DNA from: Bolinopsis microptera
Taxonomy: Eukaryota > Ctenophora > Tentaculata > Lobata > Bolinopsidae
NCBI RefSeq assembly: GCF_026151205.1
Contig: NC_087083.1
Coordinates: 13,328,944 to 13,392,943 of the forward strand
DNA: 64,000 nucleotides
Reading direction: 5' to 3'
Shown: piece by piece, positions 45,542 to 64,000 of the stretch
How positions within the stretch are numbered: the stretch's first letter is position 1
How the letters are laid out: the number at the start of each line of letters is the position of its first letter
Made by a program: the position numbers and the translations under genes
Notes under the pieces: generated by a model
The model's input: only the letters and a program-made list of their open reading frames with translations
The model's database searches: none
Told to the model about the DNA's origin: nothing

Positions 45542-46995
45542 AGATGAGTCTGTGTCTAATTAATAAATAGGAATAGTTATGTAAGTTATATTGTATACGA
45601 AAGAGAATTCAATGATAGCTAAGAGGAAGAAGGTTATTATCAAAGGTATTTAGTTGAATTTTTTTAGTTTGTAATTATATGGTTTCAAACGTAAATTGTT
45701 CATTTTCTGTGAATTTCTTGTTGAGATGCCCAGAGAGGCATTATTTATAATGTTATGTTGTTAATTGTCTTCCACTTGTACGTATATTAAAGTTGAAAAG
45801 CATAGTTAAGTATCAGCACAGCGCCAGTTATTAATATAATAATACTTAATGTAAAGTTAACACATAACATTATAAAACTAACATTCGTTTACATAACTTT
45901 TTGAAATCACATCTTTCTTTAATCCTTCTAATTTAACTGTAAAGCTGAGAACTGTCTCATATCAGAGTCAGGGAGTTTATTCCAATATGATCTAGCTCTC
46001 TCATAGAGAAAATAATTCTGGAGATTCTTAACTACAGTACCACTCTTACTACATCTCATGCTTAACACTTGATTTATACCTGATCTGCTCATTCCCGACA
46101 TACCGGCTTCATAATCTGCTTAACCGCTTATAATCTAAAAAGCTTTAATAAGATTACAACAAAGACACTGCTCTGCAAGTGTTGAGGTTGTTTTCTTGAG
46201 GATTTCCAGTTGAGAGATGTATGGAAGAGTACCCACCTCAGTATTAAACAAAATGTACAAAGTGAGAGAGTGAGATGGACTCTTTAGATTTATCTCAGAT
46301 TAAAATGTCAGATGCAGGAAATCTTTACAACTTCAAGCAAATCAGAATATCAGATCATGTTTTTATGCTCCCAAGATACATGTTACCTAACGAGACATAT
46401 TTATATTCGACATAATTCCGTGACCTAAATGAGTTGTGATGGGATTTTTGCTGGAAACCACTGCATTTCGTACCCCAAAATTAAATCATGGTATTTGGGG
46501 ATTTTTTTCATTTCTTTAATTTACAAAAATAAAACTACTAGTCAATTTCTTCTTCATTTCTGGTTCAGGGACGTTTCTCTCTCCAGTTTGGTCCCGGGTA
46601 TAGGTACCTCTAACAAGCTGTTTTATCTTATAAACAGTTTCTACGGCACCTTTGAAAGTTAGTTTTAACTTGACAATGGGAGACCACCAGTGTTTGTTAT
46701 CCTCCACCACTCCCGAAATTTCAATGCCGTGGCAAATGAAATAGTAGCAGAGCTTGCTGACTTATAATACAACGTGTCAAACCGTCATGAATCATATTTA
46801 TAACCTACTATATTGATAGTAAATCGACAAAGTCATAATTAAAGTAAATATGTGAAAAATAATAGTCCGAAAATATGGTGTTTTGTTCGGAAAACCACCG
46901 ACTTTCGTACCTTTTAAATATGTCTCATAAGGTATCTTACTATGGATTTTGTTGTAGAACTAATAGTAATAACCGTAATTTTTAGCTTATGTAGA

Positions 46996-49900
46996 ATGGG
47001 TCAACTAACTCTTAGCGAAGTCATGCAGTGCCTCAAGGAGGAGTTTTCAACAGACAAATGGTCACGAGAATCTGTAAAGGAAATCCTTGAAAGGTAAATT
47101 ACAACAAATGGTAATCTCTCATTGTCTCATCATCCAAACTGAAAGGATGCATTTGGTAGCCTATCAATGACAATAAGTAATGAAACTATGTAGCGATAGT
47201 TGTGGTTTCATACTATTTCTACCTATCCAGTATTTACTACCTTGTAAATGTACCTTGCAACATTCCCTGCAAAGACATTTATTTGACAAATTTTGTACCC
47301 TAATTATTTACTTGTTTCAGCTACGATCACACAGGAGGAGATTGGAAACAATATTGCAAGTTTGACGACCACAAATACTACAGAGTAGTTATCGATATAG
47401 GAAACAACAGGTGGGTTAGTTGGTAGTATAATAAATCTTGAAAAATATAGATTAGTGATCGATTGGTTGCAAAATATATTCATAACATTTTAAATGTTCT
47501 ATATCAGCTTCACTGAATTGCATTATCATTACATCAAACTGATCGAATCAAGCCTTCTGTACACTCTTCGATGGAATTGTGTCTCTAAATATTTCCTGAT
47601 AAGTTCAAAGAAATTTTTCATCATACGAGACTGACAAGATATCTCAACTATAAATGTTTATAACAGAACATGCCATATATCGTATAATCAATCAGACATG
47701 ACACTTGTATATTCCCAACTCCTGTATAGTTGAGAAGTGACTGTATGCTTTACTACTTTCAAGCTATAAGATAGCTTATTTATTAATTACACCAACAACA
47801 AGATCTAAAAAATGGTGTATTTTTTTCACAGTCATCGTAATTTCACCCTCAGGTACAATCTAGTGATCCTGTGTTGGAACTGTGGACAAGGTACCCCCGT
47901 ACACGATCATCCAACTGCTGAGTGCATGTTTAAAGTTTGTGAGGGATCCGTTTGTGAAACAAGGTCAGTGTGTATTTATACACATTTATACACATTTATA
48001 CACATTTATACACATTTATACACATTATGTTTATAAACATTAAACAAAGTAACTGTATTATAGTGAGTAATGTTGTTGTGACTGTCTTCATCTACTCACA
48101 TTCAGTTTACATCAGCTGCAAGTTAAGAATATTCAATAGCTGTAGTAGTATTCAATAGCTACACCAATATAGCTGCATTAGTATTCAATAGCTACACCAA
48201 TATAGCTGTATTAGTATTCAATAGCTACACCAATATAGCTGTATTAGTATTCAATAGCTACACCAATATAGCTGTAGTAGTATTCAATAGCTACACCAAT
48301 ATAGCTGTATTAGTATTCAATAGCTACACCAATATAGCTGTATTAGTATTCAATAGCTACACCAATATTTATCTCTAATTCTCACCATGATTAACATCTT
48401 GCTTGTTGTCTCAACTTCTTTCATCTTTGGTTGGTTCACATGGTGGGTAACACTGAAGCTGACACGGCTTATTATTATCTAAAACTTACCTATTAGACCG
48501 CTATTTTAAATTATTGAGCATCAACATCTGACCTCTTCTAACCTCATTTATCCTCTTCTAACTTTGCCTCCAAACTCAGATATTCGTTCCCAGAGTGCGG
48601 TAAAAAAGTTCACCTGGAGGTTTCCGAAGAAACTTCTCTAAACGAGGGAGAAGTTGGTCATATAAACGATTACCAAGGTGATTGCTTTACTATTTAAATT
48701 ATTATTATATTACTCATATTAATATATTACTTGAATTATCACATATTACTTATATTAATATTTATTATATTACTTATATTATTACATTACTTATATTACT
48801 TATATTATTATATTAATTATATCATTATTCTAATTTAATCGTTAAAAAGTTTGGTAGTTAAACAATTTCCTTTCCTTAATAGTGTCCACTGAGTGTAAAA
48901 CTGGATATTGTATTTTTAAGTTTAAAGACCATGCACACGAAATTTGTAAGAACTTTCCTTCCTAAATCGTGGTCACTAAATTTTAAACTGGATATATATT
49001 TTGTTTCTTTAACTTTATAGATTATGCTGCATGCACTGTAATATATACTTCTAGAATCAGCTATTCAAGAAGATTGCACAACCTACAGTCACATTCATTG
49101 TTTTAATCGATATTTTCTGGAATATTCTCAGTGTATATTAACTGTACAGTTATCTGCTTAATGTTGGGCGGAGCCGGGAGAGAACTGTGAACCTTGTGTA
49201 AAGTACAGTTATCTGTTACAATGCCAACAATTGCACAGATTGGCACTTATTAGTACAGGTTATCATATTATGGTTCAGTTTCTGGTCGTAATCAAATTTG
49301 ATAAAAGAAAGATAAAAGTAAATTTCGCTTACAAATTTACACATCGTCAATATTTATGTAAAAATAAAAATATATCATAGAAGAAGGGACGGGGACTCTT
49401 GTTTATATGTTTTCTAATTATCTCGCAGTAGCTCTCTTCTAACTTTATGTGTAACTGTAAGCAGCTCTCAATAGATACGGCTCACCGAAAAAAAACCCGG
49501 AAATACATCGTTACCAAGCCGGAAATTAATGAACTTGTCCTGTTTCTGAGGCGTTTATCCTTTTTTATCCCGTTTTTTCCCGGTGTCAGACCGCATTCCA
49601 CAAACACTGAAAATTATGTAATCTGTGCAGGTAAAAGGCAGTTTCTTATTCGATCAGTGTTGGGAAACATTTTCAATATCAGTAAAAATAACATTGTAAA
49701 TCATAGGGGTTCGTGTTTTTCGTGAAGTGGATGTCGTCTATAAATGGATATTGGGTTTATTAATTCTGTTAAAGTGTTAAAGGTACAAGTGTTAAACTCG
49801 ATTAGAATTCAGGTAGAAAAACTTATCAAATAAATCGTATTGCAAATCGTATTAGAAATGTGAGTTGGACAATGTTGATTTGCTTTTTAGCTATAACCTT

Positions 49901-51880
49901 ACCTTACCTCTCTCAGAGATCATTAGAAATAAAATAGAAAAGTTATTAAGAAATGTATGTTGTTAGTAAGTTGTTAGTATGTTGTTAAGACATGTATGTT
50001 GTTAGTAAGCTGTTAGTAAGTTGTTAATACATTTACCATTTCAGGGATACACCGGATGAGCAATGACAGTGACACGGACACATGTGTAACGTTACATTGC
50101 TACTTTCCTCCGTACAAAACAGTACGTAACATATGTTTTTCATTATTATTATTAGTTAGTTTTGATTAATGTTAATTTATTGGGTTACTTTATAATTTCC
50201 ATCATGATTATTTTTCCCATACATCATTGTTTTCGAATTTCTTACTTTTGTATGAGGGGCAGCCAGAGACAGTTTCTTTTAAGCCATAGCGTACGCCATG
50301 AACCGGATAGCCCTTGTATGAGAGGATTTTAACTCATATAAGGTTTTGTTTACATAATTTACTTCGTGTTTCAAGTGGGGGCGTGTATTTAGTGGGTGTT
50401 TTTAAAGGTCATGCGTGCAACAACAACTTTCACCAGGAAAATAGCGTACGCCATGAACCGGATAGCCCTTGTGTGAGAGGATTTTAACTCATATAAGGTT
50501 TTGTTTACATAATTTACTTCGTGTCTCAAGTCGTGTTTTTAGTGGGTGTTTTTAAAGGTCATGCGTGCAACAACAACTTTCACCAGGAAAATATGTGAAA
50601 ATGTGATTCGATCCTCAACGTTACTACCTTTATTATTATTAACACATTTTATATGGTTAACAGTAAACACGGAATTAGAAAGAGCTTTTCAGCTTTTCAT
50701 CTAACCGCGATATATTGCTGAAATGTTTACCGGAAAAAGTAGAATCAAATTCGTTTTAGACGAGACGAGAGTTTGGAGACTGGATTAAGAGTTACACTCA
50801 GTAGTTCATTCCGAAAACTTATTCTAGAAGACCCTTAAATAATCGAAAGAAATATAATAAAAAACAGTATCGATTCCTCCATTGTCATCAGTCCATACCA
50901 TGAAATATATAGATTGCCGATGTCGAATATACAAAATTCTAAAATTTCTTATACATATTTCCCAAACTCACAAAACATTTCCTGCCCAAATTATCATAAT
51001 AATCTTGAAATCCTGTCTGTGCTCTTCTGGAAAATAATGTGAGTTTATGTGCTGCTAACTTAGGTAAGAAATGAAAATAGATTTACATACACTCTACAGT
51101 CTACAGAAGGCTACGATCTGCGGTTCCCCTTTAACGTACACGTATTACCGGAATTTAACTCCCAGAATTTTATCTTCCTTGTAGCTGTTTTATTGAGCGT
51201 ACACTAAGGTAACGGTAAAATTAATTTGATTTTAGAAATTATACTGTACGGCAAATAAAGGATGCTTGATTAACCTATTTAATTAATTAATTCAGTTCAT
51301 TGAATAATGAAATTGATTACCTAGTCCTGATTACCAGATCTTCCCTATTATTCAAGTACATTTCTGGGTTCCAACTAGATTAAAAACTGCTGAGTATCTA
51401 TCCTAATAGTGGTGTTATTAAACTTCATTTTATTATTATTTAATCAACTAATATGTAATAACTGCTGAGTATCTATCCTAATAGTGGTGTTATTAAACTT
51501 CATTTTATTATTATTTAATCAACTAATATGTAATAACTGCTGAGTATCTATCTTAATAGTGGTGTTATTAAACTTCATTTTATTATTATTTAATCAACTA
51601 ATATGTAATAACTGCTGAGTATCTATCCTAATAGTGGTGTTATTAAACTTCATTTTATTATTATTTAATCAACTAATATGTAATAACTGCTGAGTATCTA
51701 TCCTAATAGTGGTATTATTAAACTTCAATTTATTATTATTTAATTAACTAATATAACTAATTAATTAATTAATTAACTAATAACTTACTTCAGGTAAACA
51801 CGTATGACGAAAGGACTGGAGACAAAACAGAGTTTATCGTAAAGTGCGTGATGGCTGAAGACTCATCATGTACACAGTAG
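46996..51880 (+). CDS. CDO1: Cysteine dioxygenase type I (6 exons, 193 aa)
   Basis: CDO is the cytosolic iron enzyme that oxidises cysteine to cysteine sulfinate, the entry to taurine and sulfate. Exons are 46996-47093, 47321-47410, 47832-47963, 48580-48677, 50045-50121 and 51794-51880 (TAG), all phase-compatible. The iron ligands are present: H87 and H89 in PVHDH and H142 in GIHRM. The cysteine-tyrosine crosslink pair is C94 (TAECMF) and Y159 (HCYFPPY), and the substrate arginine is R54 (YYRV). Length is close to that of the mammalian enzyme (about 200). An upstream in-frame ATG at 46942 would add a hydrophobic 18-residue leader; I prefer 46996 because CDO is cytosolic, and TTTTTAG between the two ATGs could be a splice acceptor. 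Confidence 0.95.
48131..48367. repeat. 30-bp minisatellite, CDO intron 3
   Basis: About eight units of GTATTCAATAGCTACACCAA plus TATAGCTGTA. A shorter (CACATTTATA)n array lies just upstream at 47975-48025, 12 bp after the exon 3 donor. Confidence 0.93.
50286..50592. repeat. 155-bp tandem duplication, CDO intron 5
   Basis: ATAGCGTACGCCATGAACCG starts both copies (50286 and 50441). The second lacks a few bases around GGGGCGTGTATTT. Confidence 0.92.
51386..51760. repeat. 75-bp tandem repeat, five copies, CDO intron 5
   Basis: ACTGCTGAGTATCTATCCTA recurs at 75-bp intervals with very few differences, ending about 35 bp before the last exon. Confidence 0.94.
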
Positions 51881-54800
51881 AGAAATAACAATGTTCTCAA
51901 CAACGCGCACGTGGACCTGCCAAATTACTTGAACAACAGTAATAACCAATTAGTTAATTACTAATAACAGTTATAATAACCAATTAGTTAATTACTAATA
52001 ACAGTACTAACCAATTAGTTAATTACTAATAACAGTGATTATAACCAATTAGTTAATTACTAATGACAGTGATTATAACCAATTAGTTAATTACTAATAA
52101 CAGTAATAAGTATGGTGCAGGGTTTGCGAAGATGATAGCTTGTTGTCCCTGTGGAACTGATTAGGACGTAATAATGGGACTGGGAAGCGCAACACGTCTG
52201 TTTTGACACGTGACTAAAATAATGGTTTTCAATTGGCTGCATGGTCTTGAAATGAAAAGTAGAAATAGTAAGTTGAGACCACATATTTTTGTGCACTCTC
52301 AACAGTGTTTTTAAAATCTTGAGTTGCTGCTTTTGGCAAAATATTTAATTATTAATTACTACAATTTGCAAGCTAAAATTAGATAAAATATGTCACGTGT
52401 CAGAAGAAGTGTGCTTCGTCTTCCCTAATACACGAAACGGAGATTGTAGTCTCTCGCAAGACTTTATCGAGAGACTTTTCAAGTGTCTCTGTTGTGTTGT
52501 CTTTCATTTTATCGTGTTTCTTTGCTGATTTTGGCATCGAAATATCATAAAAATGTGTTGAACAGACGGAGATGAATTTATAAATGATCAGATAGGTATT
52601 TTATAGCCATTGAAACAGACAGCCAATGATTAAATATTAACTTTTAAAGATTTTTACGCAAGATTTTAGGATTTGATCTGTTCAAAATGTTACTAGATTG
52701 TGTAAATAAGCCGTTCTTTTTAAAAGATATTTTAAAATCGACTGTAAATAAAATAAAATATTTTAGGCAGAAAAAGTTTTCCGGTTGTTTGACCCGGAAA
52801 TTCCATTCCTTATAATTCAAATGTCCCCCATTATTAAATTATCGGAAGTTCATTTTCCTGGCTTTTGTGTTACGATATGATAATAATGTAATGTTACACA
52901 CACTATAATTCGCTCACTGTTAAATGAATAAGTAAATATGACATTGCATGTACTATATTTATGTATAAAAGTAGGATTACTTGGTCGATTGTCGTGCACT
53001 TAAGCTATAGCGGGCAGTTTAGACCTTTTATTGCATGAAAGTGGGGTGTGTCAAACCGTGCATTTATTTATTAAATAAAATACGTCTAATCAGTAAACTT
53101 GTCGCAAAAACGTAATGACCAGAAATTTCGAATCAGAATCATCACAATAATGTGAGAAATGTGTGGAATGTTACTAATAAACAACGTTCTGATCCGGAAA
53201 TTACAGAAAAGGTTGACATTAAAAACGATTGAAAATCCGGTTTGATGCTACCTTCGCACAATTTAGCTGTTTGAATGTATTTTTAGAACCTTGGTGCAGC
53301 GATTTTATTTGATCTTTGCTGACTTATAAATCATTGTCAGTGTAAAGCAATGTGGGGATGCATTTTACCGTACAAATAGTTGCTAGACCATGTTGTTGAA
53401 ACAATAATATCTCGATTTACAGTATCCTCGCAGCAGCTTTTTATTTTTTAAATGTTTTCAAGCACGAGTAAAACGTGAATTCATGATAGTTAGTCAGTGC
53501 AGTAAAATGGTAATTAACTTTCTAGGCTACTAGACGTATTTATTTACAGAAGATTCTAGGTGATTGTTTTTAATTTAACCTTCTAAAGAATTTGGAGGTT
53601 ATAAAGATTTTAGACATTCTCGAAATTTCGAAAGTTATAGAGATTTCTCGACTCTTACTTATCGTATGCAAGGGAAGAAGTTGAATATTTGGCAAGAACA
53701 GAGAACTCCAATTTTAAAATATTGGATAGTCATCGTAATTCAACTATAATTGTGTCTAGTTAGATATACAGTTTTGACAAATTTATAAGATGATGTATTG
53801 TGAAAAATTAAATTTGTTTAAACATCGTTGAGATTTTGTTTCATTTTTCATTTGTATTCTGAGAAAGTTGCTTCCGAAAAAATTGAAAGTTTAAAAAAAT
53901 TTTATTCAGCACATGTGATCGTCCGTTTGTTATCTTGCTCAAAATTTAAGGAGCTCAGAAAATTCCCGATGGTTCGTTAAGCCTCACGAGGAATTTTTGG
54001 CAAGGTCTTTGCATATTTCAAATGTTTTTAACACGTTTATGACGTACGTTGTTATAACTTATAAACCATTATAAGTGCTAAATTCCTTTTGATTACTCTT
54101 GTCTCTTTGCCAAATTATTATTGACCACATTCGTGAAAACTACTTGAAAACCGTTAAATCTATCACTTTTACATATAATAATATTATTATATTACATATT
54201 ATAATAATATTATGATGATTCAATATAAACATCAACATGTTCATTTAAACGCGGGATATAACTTGAAAGTTAGATGAGATACCCTCGCATTACAATACTA
54301 CTCTCTGTTTGATAGTCACGAGCGTGATCTGCCACGTCAATATGGATTCCTGACAAAAGTGAGGACAACTACAATTCGCTTCATACCATTTTAATACCAT
54401 GCATTTTGAATAGCGGCAATATTTATAATTTAGCTTTTGAGCTTACCTAACCCTAGCATACGATTGTAACATCCTGTCTCGTGACTTGAATTACACACAG
54501 ACAACACAATATAGTGGTCACTCCCTAGGCTTTAAGAGCTGCAGCCATTAAGCCGAAGATAGCGTTAACTAATTATAATATGATGTATGATAAATGAAAC
54601 ATTCTTCCGGATGCGGAACGTATACGGCGTACGCGAACTCCGAATCGTTAAAATATGGAAAAACTACGACATGTTTTGATTAGTTCAACAAGAAAGCCGC
54701 GCGCGCGCGCACCATGTGTATATTAAGAAGATAAAATTAGATGACGCAGACATTACACCTGTGACAGCCTGGTATGGGTCCATAATAGAGACCGTACAAA

Positions 54801-56777
54801 TGAAGCGAACACTACATAATTATGGTAATGGCTCGTTTCATACAATATATTTCGAGCACGGATATGAACTCAAGATTGCGGCAGAACTCTCCACCAGTCC
54901 ACCAAACTTTTGACTTTGTTCCGAAGCAATCTCAAATTTGATATTTTGTAACACTTTATCCGCGCCGTCTCGGTGTCACTCTCGGTCTAGTTCTAGTTAT
55001 TTCAGTTTTTCTACTTGTAGTTGTACCACACACATAGTTAGATGTGACGGTTCAAAGAGCGTACTGTCAAACCTAAATATTTTGGTTAAAATTGGGAGAT
55101 CACGCAGCTACAGCAAATCGGCCGGAATAGAACAGGATCATTGTTCATTCTGTGTTTTAACTTTAAGTGTATTATTCGTTGCCAAACCATGCTGCATGCG
55201 GAGCAAGATTGTTCTCCATAATGGGACAATCTCTGTCCTGAGAATCTGACGTGAAAATTTTACATTTTCCTTCACATTCCGACAGGTGCGCATATTTTAC
55301 TTTAAGTAGAGGAATACCATTCTATTTTCTACTGTATGTACATTTAGTTGACCCACTACAAAAAGAACTGTGTGCCAAAACTATTTTAATTTAATTGTTA
55401 ATACGACTAATAGTAATAAAACTCTATTCTTTTCTGATATTGTTCTCTGATACAATTAATTACAAACTTTATAGTAGAAAGTTTTGGTACACTGCTTACA
55501 AATAAGCAGTGTTACGCGTGGGTATATTTCATATATTATTATAAAGTAAAAGTAAAACAGATTGCCATATTCATTTGAAACTCAACCGTCAACATATTCC
55601 ATAATTAATTAAGCAATTGGTTAATTAATCTCGTGTCCGGTGGTTGTGGGGGTTAACTTTTTAACGCCTATAGAAATGCTATGTAATGACCATCTTTAAA
55701 TTAGAAATGAAAATAATTTCGCCTGGGTTGATAACGAAAAAGGAGATTGGGTGTAGTAACATGTAATAAATTTTACCCTTGTCCCTGGGTGTGATATTTC
55801 ACCCATTACTTAAACATGATCTTAAGAGTAACATGGTTAGATTTCAACGTAGCTAATCGAGTTAACGCAAAAGTAAATAAATTTAACTTGTTTTGCTCGG
55901 TAACGTAAAGAGTAAGGTCATACGGTTTTGCACTAACTTTCATCGCCAGTTTTAATTCAGTTATCGTATAAATGCACTTATTTTTTCTGATACTGATAGA
56001 TCGGCTCAAATGCATACTATAACAAGATTGGACAAAATTTCTCTTTATGTTCCTCAAAATATAAAATGAATCGTCTGAAGTATCTAGAAAAATGGAATCA
56101 TCAACACAAAGACGGTTCGTATATGACAGGAAGTACAGCGGAACTTTTCAAAAACGGTGGGTAATACGGCGGAATCACATGGCACACAGATTACAATTTT
56201 TGTAGATTGAATCGAATGTGATTCACCCTAAACGCTCATTCTTCTAGAACCTTCCATAGTACATACAATGTTTTGTTTATTTTGTTGTTAAACTATCAGC
56301 TCCTACGCGAGGACAACTGTAACAGTTTAACACAGGGTTACTCCTGTTACTGTAAACATATGGAGAGATTTCTTGCAGTATTTTAAGTTTTATGTGATTC
56401 AGCCTTTTCCGAAAGTTCCGCCGTACGGTCCTGTAAATCTCAGATAAATCAGTCGATCGAAAATTGCGAAATTATTCTCGTCTCAAAATGCAATATTAAC
56501 AAAACAAAATTCTCGGATTTTTATCATCAGTATACTCAAATCAGCTTTGTTCGAAACTCGCTGTCACGTGACAGCGAGTCACGTGACTCGCTATCACGTG
56601 ACTCGCTGTCACGTGACTCGCTATCACGTGACTCGCTGTCACGTGACTCGCTATCACGCGTCACACCAAGTTTTTATCAAATCAGCGCTACTTCCAGCTT
56701 ATATCAAATAACTCATTACTCAATCACTTATAATTCAAACTGCAGGAAAAAAAAAAGAGTTTGAAAGTCGATCCCTT
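51881..56777. other. CDO-makorin intergenic region, convergent 3' ends
   Basis: 4.9 kb between two convergent genes with no gene I can support. A (AACCAATTAGTTAATTACTAATAACAGT)n array lies at about 51940-52105, and a near-palindrome of TAATAATATTA type at 54178-54212. ORFs at 54716-54913 and 54938-55249 lack splice or family evidence. No RNA gene was seen. Confidence 0.5.
56559..56658. repeat. TCACGTGACTCGCTGTCACGTGACTCGCTA array
   Basis: A 15-bp unit holding TCACGTGA repeated six or seven times, about 120 bp beyond the makorin stop codon. Each E-box palindrome is perfect except the last (TCACGCGT). Confidence 0.9.

Positions 56778-64000
<7,223 letters not shown>

Larger units (their letters stand above)
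43604..46995. other. SRF-CDO intergenic region with dispersed repeats
   Basis: Divergent promoter region of SRF (left) and CDO (right). 44300-44350 and 45265-45400 share GGCGCGCGT, GCGATGCGTTACTG and GCGCTACTGTGCCGCGCCG blocks with the 622-bp tandem unit at the left of the window. Three small MITEs are listed separately. ORFs of 60-78 codons have no recognisable content. Confidence 0.5.

Noticed and set aside
46942..46995. Upstream ATG giving cysteine dioxygenase a hydrophobic leader
   Set aside because: CDO is cytosolic; the downstream ATG fits the family length, and a possible splice acceptor separates the two.
54716..55249. Two plus-strand ORFs between CDO and makorin
   Set aside because: No homology recognised and no consistent splice signals.

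Overview
The window is animal nuclear DNA. It is AT-rich, its genes are split by GT-AG introns, and it carries LINE, Penelope-like and Maverick-like elements, MITEs and many minisatellites. Four conserved animal genes were rebuilt exon by exon: ERO1, SRF, cysteine dioxygenase and the 3' part of a makorin. All four families are widespread in animals, so the lineage cannot be fixed. Long repeat-filled introns and the transposon mix would suit a non-bilaterian or other marine invertebrate, but that is a guess.

Layout. 1-15.1 kb is a repeat block. A 622-bp sequence is tandemly duplicated, and its second copy is split by a 13,513-bp element (927-14439) with 581-bp terminal inverted repeats, AG...CT ends and a 6-bp target duplication, which is the signature of Maverick/Polinton elements. 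None of the usual Maverick genes is visible inside. It holds a LINE whose first ORF joins an AlkB dioxygenase to an SGNH hydrolase domain, and a separate C2H2 zinc-finger ORF.

15.6-29.6 kb is ERO1 (minus strand, 12 coding exons, 448 codons). Its 4.9-kb sixth intron contains a complete four-exon gene on the opposite strand for an unrecognised secreted protein. The first intron of that gene was in turn invaded by a 5'-truncated Penelope-like element. 33.1-43.5 kb is SRF (minus strand, 7 coding exons), with two perfect CArG boxes just upstream of its start codon. 43.6-47 kb is repeat-rich spacer with MITEs. 47.0-51.9 kb is cysteine dioxygenase (plus strand, 6 exons). 56.8-64 kb is the 3' end of a makorin E3 ligase gene (minus strand), running off the right edge. 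Its 6.5-kb intron contains a cathepsin-like gene (58.1-61.4 kb) whose papain-family domain is followed by three galectin-like repeats and which has two apparent frameshifts.

The genes do not form a pathway. ERO1 drives disulfide formation in the ER, SRF is a transcription factor, CDO degrades cysteine and makorin is a ubiquitin ligase. Shared features are genes nested in introns, repeat arrays beside splice sites, and a striking excess of the palindrome TCACGTGA.
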